Source: Porphyrobacter sp. AAP82 (lineage in GTDB: Bacteria; Pseudomonadota; Alphaproteobacteria; Sphingomonadales; Sphingomonadaceae). Taken from it: a stretch of 64,000 nt of DNA. This document shows, one piece after another, positions 1-9,913 of this stretch. The stretch spans positions 148,581 to 212,580 of the forward strand of contig NZ_ANFX01000013.1 in assembly GCF_000331285.1 (NCBI RefSeq), given 5' to 3'. How positions within the stretch are numbered: the first letter of the stretch is position 1; each line of letters opens with the position of its first letter. The position numbers and the translations under genes are program-made. The notes under the pieces are model-generated. The model was given only the letters and a program-made list of their open reading frames with translations. It made no database searches and was not told the origin of the DNA.

Positions 1-335
1 CCGATCACTTCGCCGGGCTCCTCCCGCTCGCGCTCGAAGCAGCGGGGATCGATCCGGGGGTGGAGGGCGCCACCCTCGCACCGCGCCTGCCGTCGGCACA
101 GCGCGCGCGCATCACCGGCTGGTGGAAACGCCGGCGCCGGCTGGGCAAGCCGCTCAACCTGCTGCGGCTGGTGAAGGCGAGCACCACCTTCGAGGGCGCG
201 GCGCGCTATGCCGCATGGAAGATCGAGCGGCACACCGGCATGCCGGTCAAGGTCACGCCGTTCCGCGAGCGCTTCCCGCTGCTTGCAGCGCCGCAAGTGC
301 TCTTTGATTTATGGCACTACAAACGTCGCACCTGA
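1..335 (+). CDS. C-terminal fragment of an unrecognised protein (5' end outside window)
   Basis: The frame is open from base 3 to a TGA ending at 335, about 110 residues, with no convincing internal start, so this is the tail of a gene that begins before the window. The tail is strongly basic near its middle (WWKRRRRLGKPLN) and ends in LFDLWHYKRRT; it holds Trp-rich segments but no signal peptide or membrane span. I do not recognise the family. It converges on the DUF2141 gene, separated by about 100 bases in which I see no clear terminator. The reading frame itself is well supported; function is unknown. Confidence 0.6.
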   Translation, partial: DHFAGLLPLALEAAGIDPGVEGATLAPRLPSAQRARITGWWKRRRRLGKPLNLLRLVKASTTFEGAARYAAWKIERHTGMPVKVTPFRERFPLLAAPQVLFDLWHYKRRT

Positions 336-435
336 TCCGGGCGACGATCTCATGCGGCACCGAAACGACTTGAGGCGGAGCGGCAGTGAAGGTGCCGGGG
401 GAGCTCAGCCAGCACCGCCGGCGCCAGCGGGTTCC

Positions 436-963
436 CTAGAGATATTGCATCCGGATCGTCATCCGCGTGACCCCCGGGCCCGCGGTGAAGCGCACCTTGT
501 CGACCGGAGGGGCCTGCGGGACGAGGCCGAGGATCTTCCTGATCCCGGGATTGTTCGACATGCCCGCCCCGTCGGTCGAAACGTCGGTCTTGCGGTTGCC
601 GTTGGTGTCGTGCTGGACCGCGATGGCAAAGTCGCCCGCCGCAGGCAGCGGCACGCACACCGTCATGCTGCCCGCCTGCGGGCGCGCGTCGACGCGCATG
701 ACGTAGCGCTTGCTCACCAGCCAGTCGGCCTTGGTGGCGGGATAGGCGCGCACGAACAGGTTGCCGGCCGAAGACTTGAGGCCGGTCACCGTGACGTGCA
801 CCGCCGGGCCCTTGCCCGCAGCGCATTGCGACAGGTCGTTGTTCATGCTCCGCCCGTAGGCATAGCCCTGCGCCGCGACCGGCAGCGCCAGCGCCGCGGC
901 CAGCACGGCAGCCCCGGCGGCGCGGCGCGCGAGAGGGGCGGAGAAGGGCGAAAGCGCAGTCAT
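436..963 (-). CDS. Exported DUF2141 family protein
   Basis: A 175-residue protein with a signal peptide (hydrophobic stretch AAVLAAALALPVAA at about residues 16-30) and a DUF2141 domain over the rest: the V-T-V-x-G-L start near residue 57, then LFVRAYPA, a central FAIAVQHDTNGNRKTD with an Asp/Asn-rich loop, and an R-x-T-x-x-Y end. DUF2141 proteins are small secreted or periplasmic beta-rich proteins of unknown function, common in sphingomonads. The ATG at 963 is chosen because the signal peptide starts there; an ATG 14 codons upstream would add a non-hydrophobic stretch. It diverges from rpe across a 246-base gap that must hold both promoters. Confidence 0.85.
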   Translation of the reverse strand: MTALSPFSAPLARRAAGAAVLAAALALPVAAQGYAYGRSMNNDLSQCAAGKGPAVHVTVTGLKSSAGNLFVRAYPATKADWLVSKRYVMRVDARPQAGSMTVCVPLPAAGDFAIAVQHDTNGNRKTDVSTDGAGMSNNPGIRKILGLVPQAPPVDKVRFTAGPGVTRMTIRMQYL

Positions 964-1209
964 GGGCAGGCTCGCAAAGCTAGGTCTGGCACAAGCGGCG
1001 CGCAAGCCGGCAGAGAGGGGGGAGGCAGCCGCGCGCCGACGGGATGGCAGCGGGCCTATGGGGTCATCTGCCTGAATTGCGGCTTAATTGGCCGCTTTTG
1101 TCCCGTTCAGGGCGCGGCGCGGTGGAAAAGCAGACAAATCGCCTTGTGGCGCGAATCGCCCCGCTCCTATGTCCGGTAAAGCGTCCCAGAAAGGCTCATC
1201 GCCCGCGCC

Positions 1210-1872
1210 ATGCCCGCACCCCTCATCTCCCCCTCGATCCTGTCCGCCGATTTCGCCCGGCTCGGCGAAGAGGTGCGCGCTGTCGACGCGGCGGGGGCGG
1301 ACTGGATCCATATCGATGTGATGGACGGGCATTTCGTGCCCAACATCACCATCGGCCCCGACGTGGTGAAGGCGCTGCGTCCGCATACGGCCAAGCCCTT
1401 CGACGTCCACCTGATGATCGCGCCGGTCGATCCCTACCTCGCCGCCTTCGCCGAGGCGGGCGCGGACATCATCACCGTCCACCCCGAGGCCGGCCCCCAC
1501 ATCCACCGCACGCTGCAAGCGATCAAGGCGCTGGGCAAGAAAGCGGGCGTGGTCATCAACCCCGGCACGCCGGTGGAGGTGCTCGACAACCTCATGGACA
1601 TGGCCGACCTCGTCCTGGTGATGAGCGTCAACCCCGGCTTCGGCGGGCAGAGCTTCATCCCCTCGCAACTGGACAAGATCGCACGCATCCGCGCGATGAT
1701 CACCCGTTCGGGCCGCAATATCCATCTCGAGGTCGATGGCGGCGTCAATGCCGAGACCGCAAGGCTGTGCGTGGAGGCGGGGGCCGATGTGCTGGTCGCG
1801 GGCTCGGCCACCTTCAGGGGCGGGCCTGATGCCTATGCCGCCAACATCGCTGTGCTGAAGGCGGCGGGGTGA
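1210..1872 (+). CDS. rpe: Ribulose-phosphate 3-epimerase
   Basis: A 220-residue TIM-barrel enzyme interconverting ribulose 5-phosphate and xylulose 5-phosphate in the cytoplasmic pentose phosphate pathway. Family signatures are all visible: [14 protein letters not shown] at the start, the metal and catalytic segment [17 protein letters not shown] near residues 35-51, DVHLMI near 68, the phosphate-binding [14 protein letters not shown] near 138 and EVDGGVN near 175. Length is normal for the family. The TGA stop overlaps the ATG of the heparinase-like gene by one base (TGATG), so the two are probably translationally coupled, with purH as a third gene. Confidence 0.97.
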   Translation: MPAPLISPSILSADFARLGEEVRAVDAAGADWIHIDVMDGHFVPNITIGPDVVKALRPHTAKPFDVHLMIAPVDPYLAAFAEAGADIITVHPEAGPHIHRTLQAIKALGKKAGVVINPGTPVEVLDNLMDMADLVLVMSVNPGFGGQSFIPSQLDKIARIRAMITRSGRNIHLEVDGGVNAETARLCVEAGADVLVAGSATFRGGPDAYAANIAVLKAAG

Positions 1873-3752
1873 TGGATACGCTGCTGCGCTCCCCCGCTGC
1901 CAGCCGCGCCGAGGCGCTGGTCGAACGGGTCGCGGATGCGCCGGTGCTGCCGCTCGGGCAGGGGGCCGAACCGGGCGCCGAGGCCGCACCGCCGCCCGTG
2001 AAGGAACCCTCGCGCGCGCTGGCGCTCAGCGATGTCATCGCGGTCCGATCGGGCCCGGGCGAAGCGCTGATCCGGCTCGCCTACCGCATCGGCATCCCCG
2101 GCCACGCCATCGCCGCCCCGTTCCGCCGCCCGCAGGCGGTGCGGGTGACGGCAACCGTGGAGAGCCCGAACCGCGGCGACCGCATGGCGGGCACTGCACT
2201 GCGCGCCGGGCACTTCCTGATCCACGGCGTGCGCCTGCCGATCGCGAGCTTCGATTTCTCGGTGAGCGCGCACCACGCCCCGGGGGTCGAGCGGGTGGTG
2301 CATTCCTTCGCCTGGCTCGCCGATCTTGCCGCCAGCGCCCCGCGCGCCGATGGCGCCGCGGTGGCCGAACGGATCGCCGGCCTGTGGCTCCACGGCCATG
2401 GCGCACCCGGCAAAGGCCCGGCGTGGGAGCCGGAGCTGGCGGGCCTGCGGCTCGTCGCATGGCTGGTCCACGCCCCGCTGATGCTCGGGGGCAATGACAA
2501 GACGCTGAAGTCGCGCCTGCTTGCCGCCATCGCCGCGACTGCCGGCTGGCTCGACAAGCGCGCCCCCAAGGAGCCTGCGGGGCTCGGGCAGGTCGCCGCT
2601 TGGGCGGGCGTGGTCGCGGCAGGGCTGCTGCTCCCCCACGGCAAGCCGCGACGGCTGTTCGGCGAGGCCGGGCTGGTCACGGCACTGGGCGACATGGTGG
2701 GCGAGGATGGCGGCGTGCTGTCGCGCTGCCCTGCCGCGCAACTCGACGCGATCCGCCTGCTGACCGATCTGCTGGCGTGCTACGATGCCGCCGAAGTCAC
2801 CCCTCCCCCCGCGCTCGGCGTGATGCGCGAGCTGCTGGTGCCGCCGCTGCTGGCGCTCCGGCATGGCGACGGGGCGCTTGGCAGCTGGCAGGGGCAGGGC
2901 GCGATCCCCGCCGACCGCGTCAATGCCGTGATCGAGGCCTCGGGCGTGCGCACCCGCCCGCTCGCCAGCGCTGCCGGCTGGGGCTACAGCCGCATCAAGG
3001 CGGGCGAGACGCTGCTGCAATTCGACACCGCCCCGCCTCCGCGCGCCAAACACGCGCGCACCGGCTGCGCCTCGACCCTCGCCTTCGAGCTTTCCGACGG
3101 GCCGCAGCGGATCATCGTCAATTGCGGCGGCGCGGCGCTTGCCGGCGGTCAGGTGCCCGCACGCATCGGGCAGGGCCTGCGGGCGACAGCCGCCTTTTCG
3201 AGCCTGGTGCTCGACAACGCCAATTCGACCGCGGTGCTGCTCCACGGCCAGCTCGGCAAGGGGGTCGAGACGGTGGAATTCGACCGCCGCCAGATCGCCC
3301 GCCCCGGGCCCAGCTCAAATAGGCGTGAGGCGACCCGGATCGAGGCCGCGCACAACGGCTATGCGGGGCGCTTCGGCCTCACCCACCAGCGCATCCTGAC
3401 CCTTTCGGGCGACGGCACCGAACTTGCGGGCGAGGATATCCTCGTCCCCGCGAGCAAGAACGGCAAGCGCGGCAAGATCGGCTTTGCGATCCGCTTTCAC
3501 CTCGGGCGCGGGGTCGAGGTGCAGCTTTCCCCCGACAAGCGCGGGGCGAGCCTGCTGCTGCCCGACGGTCGGCTCTGGCAATTCCGCCTGGGCGGCGATA
3601 GGGGCGAGGCCGGCGAGATCACCTTGCATGCCGAGGACAGCCTGTGGGTCGACGGCGAGGGCCGCCCGCACGCGACCGAGCAGCTGGTGATCGAGGGACT
3701 GGCACAGCGCAGCGGGGGACAATTCTCCTGGCGCTTCAAGAAAACGGGGTAG
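1872..3752 (+). CDS. Heparinase II/III family protein
   Basis: A 626-residue protein of the heparinase II/III-like group. The N-terminal two thirds are alpha-helical in character (a toroid-like region rich in W, L and A around residues 150-330), followed by a beta-rich C-terminal half containing [19 protein letters not shown] near 375 and a segment rich in small residues and His/Arg typical of the heparinase C-terminal domain. The family contains polysaccharide lyases, but in alphaproteobacteria members sit conserved between rpe/rsmB and purH and their substrate is unknown, so lyase activity is inference. No clear signal peptide. The ATG at 1872 overlaps the rpe stop; purH follows after 8 bases. 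Confidence 0.8.
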   Translation: MDTLLRSPAASRAEALVERVADAPVLPLGQGAEPGAEAAPPPVKEPSRALALSDVIAVRSGPGEALIRLAYRIGIPGHAIAAPFRRPQAVRVTATVESPNRGDRMAGTALRAGHFLIHGVRLPIASFDFSVSAHHAPGVERVVHSFAWLADLAASAPRADGAAVAERIAGLWLHGHGAPGKGPAWEPELAGLRLVAWLVHAPLMLGGNDKTLKSRLLAAIAATAGWLDKRAPKEPAGLGQVAAWAGVVAAGLLLPHGKPRRLFGEAGLVTALGDMVGEDGGVLSRCPAAQLDAIRLLTDLLACYDAAEVTPPPALGVMRELLVPPLLALRHGDGALGSWQGQGAIPADRVNAVIEASGVRTRPLASAAGWGYSRIKAGETLLQFDTAPPPRAKHARTGCASTLAFELSDGPQRIIVNCGGAALAGGQVPARIGQGLRATAAFSSLVLDNANSTAVLLHGQLGKGVETVEFDRRQIARPGPSSNRREATRIEAAHNGYAGRFGLTHQRILTLSGDGTELAGEDILVPASKNGKRGKIGFAIRFHLGRGVEVQLSPDKRGASLLLPDGRLWQFRLGGDRGEAGEITLHAEDSLWVDGEGRPHATEQLVIEGLAQRSGGQFSWRFKKTG

Positions 3753-3760
3753 TTTCGATC

Positions 3761-5362
3761 ATGGCCGATGGTGCGATTTTGCGGGCGCTGCTGTCAGTGT
3801 CCGACAAGAGCGGTTTGGCGGACCTCGGCCGTGACCTCGCGGCGCGCGGGGTCGAACTGGTGAGCACCGGCGGCACCGCCAAGGCCTTGCGGGATGCAGG
3901 CCTCGTGGTGAAGGACGTCTCCGACCTCACCGGTTTCCCCGAGATGATGGACGGACGGGTCAAGACCCTCCACCCCGCGGTTCACGGCGGGCTGCTCGCC
4001 CTGCGCGACAATCCCGAGCACGTCGCGGCGATGGAAGCCCACGGGATCGGCGCGATCGATCTCGTCGTGGTCAACCTCTATCCCTTCGAGGCTGCGGTCG
4101 GGAAGGGGGCGTCGCGCGAGGAAGTGATCGAGAACATCGACATCGGCGGGCCCTCGATGGTGCGCTCGGCGGCGAAGAACCACGGCTTCGTGACGATCCT
4201 CACCGACCCGGCCGATTACGCCGCGCTGGTCGCGGAAATGGACGCCAATGGCGGCGCGACCACGCAAGCCTTCCGCACGCGGATGGCCGGCAAGGCCTAT
4301 GCCCGCACCGCCGCTTACGATTCGGCGATCGCGAGCTGGTTCGCCTTTTCCCCTGCCGCCTCGGATGAGCCGACGCTGTTCCCCGAGACGCTGCCGATGG
4401 CGCTGAAGCGCGCCGATACCCTGCGCTACGGCGAGAACCCGCACCAGTCGGCGGCGATCTATGTGCCGCAGGTCGCGGGCACCGCCGGCGTGCCGCAGGC
4501 GGCGCAGTTGCAGGGCAAGGAGCTGTCCTACAACAACTTGAACGATGCCGATGCTGCGCTCGAACTGGCAGCGGAATTTGCGGGCCAAGAGCCGGCGGTG
4601 GTGATCGTCAAGCACGCCAACCCCTGCGGCGTGGCGCAAGGGCCTTCGCTGCTGAGCGCTTGGGAAGCGGCGCTGGCGTGCGATTCCGTCTCGGCCTTCG
4701 GGGGCATCGTCGCGGTCAACACCGAACTCGATGCCGCGACCGCCGAGGCGATCAGCGCGATCTTCACCGAAGTCGTGATCGCCCCGTCGGTCTCGGAAGA
4801 GGCCAAGGCGATCTTCGCCCGGAAGAAGAACCTGCGTCTGCTCGAATGCGGCCAGCTTCCCAACCCGCGGCGGGGGGGCCTTGCCCTCAAGACCATCGCC
4901 GGGGGTGTGCTGATCCAGTCGCGCGACAACGGGGCGATCAGCGCGGACGACCTGAAGGTGGTGACAAGGCGCGCGCCCACGGAGCAGGAACTGAAGGACT
5001 GCCTGTTCGCCTGGACCGTCGCGCGCCACGTCAAGTCCAACGCCATCGTCTACGCCAAGGACGGCGCGACCGCCGGGATCGGCGCAGGGCAGATGAACCG
5101 CCGCGATTCGGCGCGCATCGCCGCGATCAAGGCAAAGGAAGCTGCCGAAACCCACGGCTGGGCCGCCCCCCGCACCGTCGGCAGCGCAGTCGCCTCGGAC
5201 GCCTTCTTCCCCTTCGCCGACGGGCTGATCTCCGCCGCCGACGCGGGCGCTACCGCGGTCATCCAGCCGGGCGGCTCGATCCGCGACGACGAAGTGATCG
5301 CCGCCGCCGACGCCGCGGGCCTTGCGATGGTGTTCACCGGAATGCGGCATTTCAGGCACTGA
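3761..5362 (+). CDS. purH: Bifunctional AICAR formyltransferase/IMP cyclohydrolase
   Basis: A 533-residue enzyme for the last two steps of IMP synthesis. Residues 1 to about 150 form the MGS-like IMP cyclohydrolase domain ([47 protein letters not shown]); the rest is the transformylase domain, with [14 protein letters not shown] near 227, [12 protein letters not shown] near 284 and [19 protein letters not shown] near 428. Length matches the family. The ATG at 3761 lies 8 bases after the heparinase stop, consistent with an rpe-heparinase-purH operon. Downstream is a palindrome-rich repeat block. Confidence 0.97.
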   Translation: MADGAILRALLSVSDKSGLADLGRDLAARGVELVSTGGTAKALRDAGLVVKDVSDLTGFPEMMDGRVKTLHPAVHGGLLALRDNPEHVAAMEAHGIGAIDLVVVNLYPFEAAVGKGASREEVIENIDIGGPSMVRSAAKNHGFVTILTDPADYAALVAEMDANGGATTQAFRTRMAGKAYARTAAYDSAIASWFAFSPAASDEPTLFPETLPMALKRADTLRYGENPHQSAAIYVPQVAGTAGVPQAAQLQGKELSYNNLNDADAALELAAEFAGQEPAVVIVKHANPCGVAQGPSLLSAWEAALACDSVSAFGGIVAVNTELDAATAEAISAIFTEVVIAPSVSEEAKAIFARKKNLRLLECGQLPNPRRGGLALKTIAGGVLIQSRDNGAISADDLKVVTRRAPTEQELKDCLFAWTVARHVKSNAIVYAKDGATAGIGAGQMNRRDSARIAAIKAKEAAETHGWAAPRTVGSAVASDAFFPFADGLISAADAGATAVIQPGGSIRDDEVIAAADAAGLAMVFTGMRHFRH

Positions 5363-5725
5363 TGTTTGTGTGCCCGCCTTGCGCGGGCACATCCTCGGTG
5401 CTGTTTCCTTCGCTTCGCTAGCGAGCACCTGCGGCCCGCGCCGTGCGCTCGCGGGCCTGTGGCCCGTTCCAGTCCTCCCCTTCAGGGGAGGGGGACCACC
5501 GCAGGTGGTGGAGGGGCGAGCGACAGGGCCCGCTAAGCAATCCCCCGCATTCGTCGCATCCGCCGCACGGCTCGGCCCGCATGGCCCTTAAGCGCAACTA
5601 TTTTTCAGCCGTCCCGTAACCAGTATAGGGCTGCGTCCCTAATACGGCCTGTCGCCAGTTCATCCCGCCGCAATCCGGCAGCGGGCAAGGAACCGGCGAG
5701 AAACACCGCGATTCACGAGCCCCCG
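5363..5725. repeat. Gene-free stretch with dispersed palindromic repeat (copy 1)
   Basis: This 363-base gap starts 8 bases after purH with a hairpin head at 5370-5390 (arms GTGCCCGC and GCGGGCAC), followed by TCCTCGGTGCTG, a CTTCGCTTCGC run and GCACCTGCGGC up to about 5462. Closely similar blocks occur at 17776-17880 (inverted), 18789-18900 and 18935-19030 (inverted). A second set of palindromes follows: CCTCCCC/GGGGAGG at 5474-5491 and ACCACC/GGTGGT at 5495-5509. The remainder, to 5725, presumably holds the promoter for the next gene pair; I see no coding signal. Confidence 0.75.
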
Positions 5726-5923
5726 ATGCGCCTCTTTTCCTCCGAGCTGTTCCGCAATTTCGGCATCGGTTTCGTCCTTGGGGCGGTGCTGATCGTCGGC
5801 GGACACGCAGAAGGCTGGAACGCCGCGGTGGCCTCGCCCGCGCAGGCCGCCGAGATGCCCGCCCCCTCCGGCACCAATCCGGCTCCTTCCGGCGAGTTCG
5901 TGATCGCGCCTGTCGAAGGCTGA
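5726..5923 (+). CDS. Small membrane-anchored or secreted protein
   Basis: A 65-residue ORF. After MRLFSSELFRNF comes a hydrophobic segment (GIGFVLGAVLIVGG, about residues 13-26), then an Ala/Pro-rich tail, so it looks like a membrane-anchored small protein or one with an uncleaved signal. It ends 4 bases before the MsrA start, which argues for co-transcription and a role, if any, in the envelope with MsrA. No family recognised. Support is its spacing to msrA and protein-like composition; it could still be a leader of no function. Confidence 0.6.
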   Translation: MRLFSSELFRNFGIGFVLGAVLIVGGHAEGWNAAVASPAQAAEMPAPSGTNPAPSGEFVIAPVEG

Positions 5924-5927
5924 TCCC

Positions 5928-6608
5928 ATGCACAAGATTGCCGCTCTCCTCGCCGCCGGTTCGCTGGCGCTGAGCGCCTGCGCGGGCCCCGCACTGGCCG
6001 AGGAACCCGTCGCCGCCCCCGCCGCCGCCCGTGTCGCCAAGGAACCGGCCGGTCTCAAGACGGCGGTCTTCGCCGGCGGCTGCTTCTGGGGGGTCGAGGG
6101 CGTGTTCAGCCATGTGAAGGGCGTCAAGAGCGCGGTGTCCGGCTACCACGGCGGCACCAGGGCGAGCGCGTCCTACGACCTCGTCTCGAGCGGCGTCACC
6201 GATCACGCCGAAGCCGTGCGCATCACCTATGACCCGGCGGTGGTGCGCTATGACCAGTTGCTGCGGATCTTCTTCTCGGTGGTCGCCGACCCGACATTGA
6301 AGAATCGCCAGGGTCCGGATGTGGGCACCCAGTACCGCGCCGCGATCGTGCCGATGAACGCCGAACAGAGCGCGGTCGCCAAGGCCTATCTTGCGCAAAT
6401 GGGCAAATCGGGCGTGTGGGCAAAGCCGATCGTGACGAAGATCGAGCCCTACAAGGCCTTCTATGCAGCCGAGGCCTATCACCAGGACTTCATGCTCAAC
6501 AACCCGAAGCACGGCTACATCCTGCGCTGGGATGCGCCCAAGGTGGCGGCGTTGAAGCGCATGTATCCGACCTTCTACCGGGCGGGCTTCCTCAAGGACG
6601 CGTCCTAG
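5928..6608 (+). CDS. msrA: Exported peptide-methionine (S)-S-oxide reductase
   Basis: A 226-residue MsrA that reduces the S-epimer of methionine sulfoxide. The catalytic motif GGCFWG has its Cys at residue 52, followed by SGYHGGT, HAEAVRI and the family stretch GPDVGTQYRAAI near 136. The N-terminus is a signal sequence with a lipobox-like LSAC (Cys 18) followed by AGP, so the enzyme is probably exported and perhaps a lipoprotein. Apart from Cys 18 and Cys 52 there is no cysteine, so the usual C-terminal resolving Cys is missing; recycling must use another thiol. Exported MsrB at 21719-22219 supplies the R-epimer activity. Confidence 0.93.
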   Translation: MHKIAALLAAGSLALSACAGPALAEEPVAAPAAARVAKEPAGLKTAVFAGGCFWGVEGVFSHVKGVKSAVSGYHGGTRASASYDLVSSGVTDHAEAVRITYDPAVVRYDQLLRIFFSVVADPTLKNRQGPDVGTQYRAAIVPMNAEQSAVAKAYLAQMGKSGVWAKPIVTKIEPYKAFYAAEAYHQDFMLNNPKHGYILRWDAPKVAALKRMYPTFYRAGFLKDAS

Positions 6609-6717
6609 TTTCCGATAGCGCTGGCGCGCGATGCGGACCTCCCCAAACGGAAGGTGGCCGCCAAGCAAAAGCGCCCCCCACTGGCGCTCCACGGCAAGTC
6701 TCATTATATTCGCAGGC

Positions 6718-7197
6718 ATGGGACAGCACGCGCACGATCATGGGGATCATCGGCACAAGGAACTCGCCGGGGAGGATCTCGTCGCCGGAGCCGCGGGTGC
6801 GCTGGTCGCATCCGGCGAGCAGTGGACCGCGATGCGCGAGGCGGTCTTCGCCGAGCTGGCCCGGCACGAGCGCCCGGTCTCGGCCTATGACATCGCCGAC
6901 AACCTTTCCGCCGCGCGCGGCAAGCGGGTTGCGCCCAACTCGGTCTACCGCATCCTCGATCTGTTCGTGGCGGGCAACCTCGCGATGCGGGTCGAGAGCG
7001 CCAATGCCTACCTCGCCAATACCCACCCGGGCTGCGCGCATGACTGCATCTTCCTGGTCTGCGACGAATGCGGCGAGGCCGCCCATGTCGACGACGAGGA
7101 GGTCAGCCGCGCCGTGCGCACCATCGCCGCCGCGCGCGATTTCCGCGCCACCCGCCCGGTGCTGGAAATCCGCGGGCTGTGCAAAGCCTGCGCCTGA
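6718..7197 (+). CDS. Fur-family metal regulator, probably Zur
   Basis: A 159-residue Fur-superfamily repressor. Winged-helix region at about residues 35-95 (ETWTAMRE-like start, PVSAYDIADNLS, NSVYRILDLFVAGN), then a dimerisation domain with HPGCAHDCIFLVCDECGEAAHVDD containing the CxxC pair, and a second CxxC (LCKACA) at the extreme C-terminus, matching the structural zinc site. The first 13 residues hold five histidines, which with the double CxxC favours zinc (Zur) over iron. I chose the ATG at 6718 because that His-rich start follows an AT-rich patch (TCTCATTATATT) that may hold the promoter. A candidate Zur-type palindrome lies at 60769-60785. Zur rather than Fur is inference. Confidence 0.8.
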   Translation: MGQHAHDHGDHRHKELAGEDLVAGAAGALVASGEQWTAMREAVFAELARHERPVSAYDIADNLSAARGKRVAPNSVYRILDLFVAGNLAMRVESANAYLANTHPGCAHDCIFLVCDECGEAAHVDDEEVSRAVRTIAAARDFRATRPVLEIRGLCKACA

Positions 7198-7362
7198 GGC
7201 CACTTGCGGCAAATCGCTGACGCGCCCTTGCCGGTGGCAGACGCGCCCCGTCCACGCTGCACTTGATCGGGCGGACCAAGGCGATTTCCGAGCGCCACGG
7301 TCCTCGGCAAGACCACGACAAACCGCGTTTGATCTCGCTCAACCTCACATCGACAGGCCAGA

Positions 7363-7376
7363 CTTACAGGTGTAAG
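7363..7376. promoter_or_regulatory. Inverted repeat upstream of dxs
   Basis: CTTACA and TGTAAG form a perfect 6-base inverted repeat separated by GG, ending 10 bases before the dxs ATG. This could be an operator or, in RNA, a small hairpin next to the ribosome binding site. A looser relative (AACTTACA and TGTAGGTT) lies at 18293-18312 ahead of ihfB. No regulator can be named. Confidence 0.35.
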
Positions 7377-7386
7377 GCCAGCGGTT

Positions 7387-9330
7387 ATGACACAATCGCC
7401 TTACACTCCCCTGCTCGATCAGGTTGACACTCCCGACGACCTGCGCCGCCTCAAGCCCGAACAGCTCCGCCAGCTCGCCGACGAATTGCGCACCGAGATG
7501 ATCGATGCGGTCAGCACCTCGGGCGGGCACCTCGGCTCGGGCCTCGGCGTGGTCGAGCTGACTGTTGCGATCCACTATGTCTTCAACACACCCGACGACA
7601 AGCTGGTGTGGGACGTGGGGCACCAGTGCTATCCGCACAAGATCATCACCGGCCGCCGCGACCGCATCCGTACCCTGCGCCAGGGCGGGGGCCTCAGCGG
7701 CTTCACCAAGCGGTCCGAGAGCGAATACGACCCCTTCGGCGCGGCGCACTCCTCGACCTCGATCTCGGCGGCGCTGGGCTTTGCCATCGCCAACAAGCTG
7801 CAGAACAAGCCGGGCCGCGGGATCGCGGTGATCGGTGACGGCTCGATGAGCGCCGGCATGGCCTACGAGGCGATGAACAACGCGGCCCAGGCGGGCAACC
7901 GGCTGATCGTGATCCTCAACGACAACGACATGTCGATCGCCCCGCCGGTAGGGGGGCTATCGGCCTATCTGGCGCGCATGGTGTCGTCCTCCGAATATCT
8001 CGGCATCCGCAGCCTCGCCTCGCGCGCCGTGAAGAAGATGAGCCGCCGCCTGCATGACACCATCGGCAAGGCCGAGGAATTCACCCGCGGCATGGTGACC
8101 GGCGGCACCCTGTTCGAGGAATTGGGCTTCTACTATGTCGGCCCGATCGACGGGCACAATCTCGACCACCTCCTGCCCGTGCTGGAGAACGTGCGGGACA
8201 CCTCCGAAGGCCCGGTGCTGATCCATGTCGTGACCGAAAAGGGCAAGGGCTATGCCCCGGCGGAAAACTCGGCCGACAAGTATCACGGGGTCCCGAAGTT
8301 CAACGTCGTCACCGGCGAGAAGGCCAAGAGCGCGCCTTCCGCGCCCGCCTATCAGGACGTGTTCGGCCTGACGCTGGCCAAGCTCGCCGAGAGCGATGAT
8401 CGCATCTGCGCGATCACCGCCGCCATGCCGAGCGGCACCGGGGTCGACAAGTTCGCCAAGGCGCACCCTGCCCGCACCTTCGATGTCGGCATTGCCGAAC
8501 AGCACGCGGTGACCTTCGCGGCGGGCCTCGCGGCGGAAGGCATGCGGCCCTTCGCGGCGATCTATTCGACCTTCCTCCAGCGCGCTTACGACCAGGTGGT
8601 GCACGATGTGTGCATCCAGAACCTGCCCGTGCGCTTCGCCATCGACCGCGCGGGGCTGGTCGGCGCGGACGGCGCGACCCACGCCGGCTCCTTCGATATC
8701 ACCTATCTCGCCACGCTCCCCAACATGGTGGTGATGGCCGCCGCCGACGAGGCCGAACTGGTCCACATGACCTACACCGCCGCCGAGTATGACGCGGGCC
8801 CCATCGCCTTCCGCTACCCGCGCGGCAACGGCACCGGCGTGCCGATGCCCGAGGTTCCGGTGAAGCTCGAAATCGGCAAGGGCCGGCTGGTGCGCGCCAA
8901 CAAGAATGGGGGCAACAAGGTCGCGATCCTCTCGCTGGGCGCGCGCCTTGCCGAGGCGCTGAAGGCGGCCGACACGCTCGAGGCCAAGGGGCTTTCGACC
9001 ACGGTTGCCGACCTGCGCTTTGCCAAGCCGCTCGATGAAGAGCTGATCGCCAGGCTGATGCGCACTCACGAGGTGATCGTCACGGTCGAGGAAGGCGCCA
9101 TTGGCGGCCTCGGCGCGCATGTCCTGACCTTCGCGAGCGACGAGGGCCTGACCGACAACGGGTTGAAGGTGCGGACGCTGCGCCTGCCCGATACCTTCAT
9201 CGATCACGACGATCCGGTGAAGCAGTATGACGAGGCAGGGCTGAACGCGCCGCAGATCCTCGACACCGTGCTGAAGGCCCTGAAGCACAACTCTGCCGGA
9301 ATCGAGACGGGCGAAGAGGCGCGTGCCTGA
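7387..9330 (+). CDS. dxs: 1-deoxy-D-xylulose-5-phosphate synthase
   Basis: A 647-residue thiamin-diphosphate enzyme that condenses pyruvate and glyceraldehyde 3-phosphate, first step of the MEP isoprenoid pathway and a source of precursor for thiamine and carotenoids. Visible signatures: [19 protein letters not shown] near 40, [12 protein letters not shown] near 77, the ThDP motif [17 protein letters not shown] with [15 protein letters not shown] (about 150-190), [10 protein letters not shown], the transketolase Pyr segment [18 protein letters not shown] near 367 and RYPRGNG near 478. Length is typical. The stop overlaps the GTG start of the next gene by 8 bases. Confidence 0.98.
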   Translation: MTQSPYTPLLDQVDTPDDLRRLKPEQLRQLADELRTEMIDAVSTSGGHLGSGLGVVELTVAIHYVFNTPDDKLVWDVGHQCYPHKIITGRRDRIRTLRQGGGLSGFTKRSESEYDPFGAAHSSTSISAALGFAIANKLQNKPGRGIAVIGDGSMSAGMAYEAMNNAAQAGNRLIVILNDNDMSIAPPVGGLSAYLARMVSSSEYLGIRSLASRAVKKMSRRLHDTIGKAEEFTRGMVTGGTLFEELGFYYVGPIDGHNLDHLLPVLENVRDTSEGPVLIHVVTEKGKGYAPAENSADKYHGVPKFNVVTGEKAKSAPSAPAYQDVFGLTLAKLAESDDRICAITAAMPSGTGVDKFAKAHPARTFDVGIAEQHAVTFAAGLAAEGMRPFAAIYSTFLQRAYDQVVHDVCIQNLPVRFAIDRAGLVGADGATHAGSFDITYLATLPNMVVMAAADEAELVHMTYTAAEYDAGPIAFRYPRGNGTGVPMPEVPVKLEIGKGRLVRANKNGGNKVAILSLGARLAEALKAADTLEAKGLSTTVADLRFAKPLDEELIARLMRTHEVIVTVEEGAIGGLGAHVLTFASDEGLTDNGLKVRTLRLPDTFIDHDDPVKQYDEAGLNAPQILDTVLKALKHNSAGIETGEEARA

Positions 9331-9910
9331 CGCGCCGCCGGAGAGCGCGCCCGAGGCTTTCGTGGCGCGCTACTCGGTTCCCAGGCTGCTGGTCTGGGTC
9401 GCCCTGTCAGCCGGGATGGGCGCGGCAGGCCTGTTCATGGCGGCGACCGGCGGCAGCACCTTCACCCTGCTGGTGGGGGGCGCTGGCGCGGTGTTCTTCG
9501 GCGGGATCGCCGCCATCCTCGCCTTGCGCCTGTCCGACCGGCGGCCGCAGGTGATCATCGACGGCAAGGGCCTCTACGTGCGCTCGCATGGCGAGAAACG
9601 CATCGCCCTGCGCTCGATCGAGACGATGCGCACCGACCAGCTCTCGCCGGACATGATCAAGCTTGCGATCTTCCTGTTCAAGCCCGCCAAATACCCGATC
9701 GAGACCCGCCACCGCCGCTTTATCTGGAAGCTGAACGGCGGCGGCGCGCGCGAATTCTTCGGCGATGTATGGATCTGGACGACCCACCTCGACCAGCCGG
9801 TGGACGCCGTGATCCGGGCGATCTGGGCGCACCGCCCCGCGACCGAATTCGACCGACGGATGTGGGCGCTCGAGGATGCGGCGCTGGCCATGGGCGAAGG
9901 CGCGCCCTAG
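9323..9910 (+). CDS. Two-helix membrane protein, STM3941-like
   Basis: A 195-residue protein starting at a GTG that lies inside the last codons of dxs. Two hydrophobic helices (about residues 23-43 and 48-68) are followed by a cytosolic domain with [12 protein letters not shown], a feature of the STM3941/YcxB-like PH-type domain, and a Trp-rich segment [15 protein letters not shown]. The family has no known role. Overlap with dxs suggests co-transcription but the link to isoprenoid synthesis is unproven. It converges with the MlaA-like gene, whose stop is 3 bases away. Confidence 0.7.
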   Translation: MPDAPPESAPEAFVARYSVPRLLVWVALSAGMGAAGLFMAATGGSTFTLLVGGAGAVFFGGIAAILALRLSDRRPQVIIDGKGLYVRSHGEKRIALRSIETMRTDQLSPDMIKLAIFLFKPAKYPIETRHRRFIWKLNGGGAREFFGDVWIWTTHLDQPVDAVIRAIWAHRPATEFDRRMWALEDAALAMGEGAP

Positions 9911-9913
9911 ACC

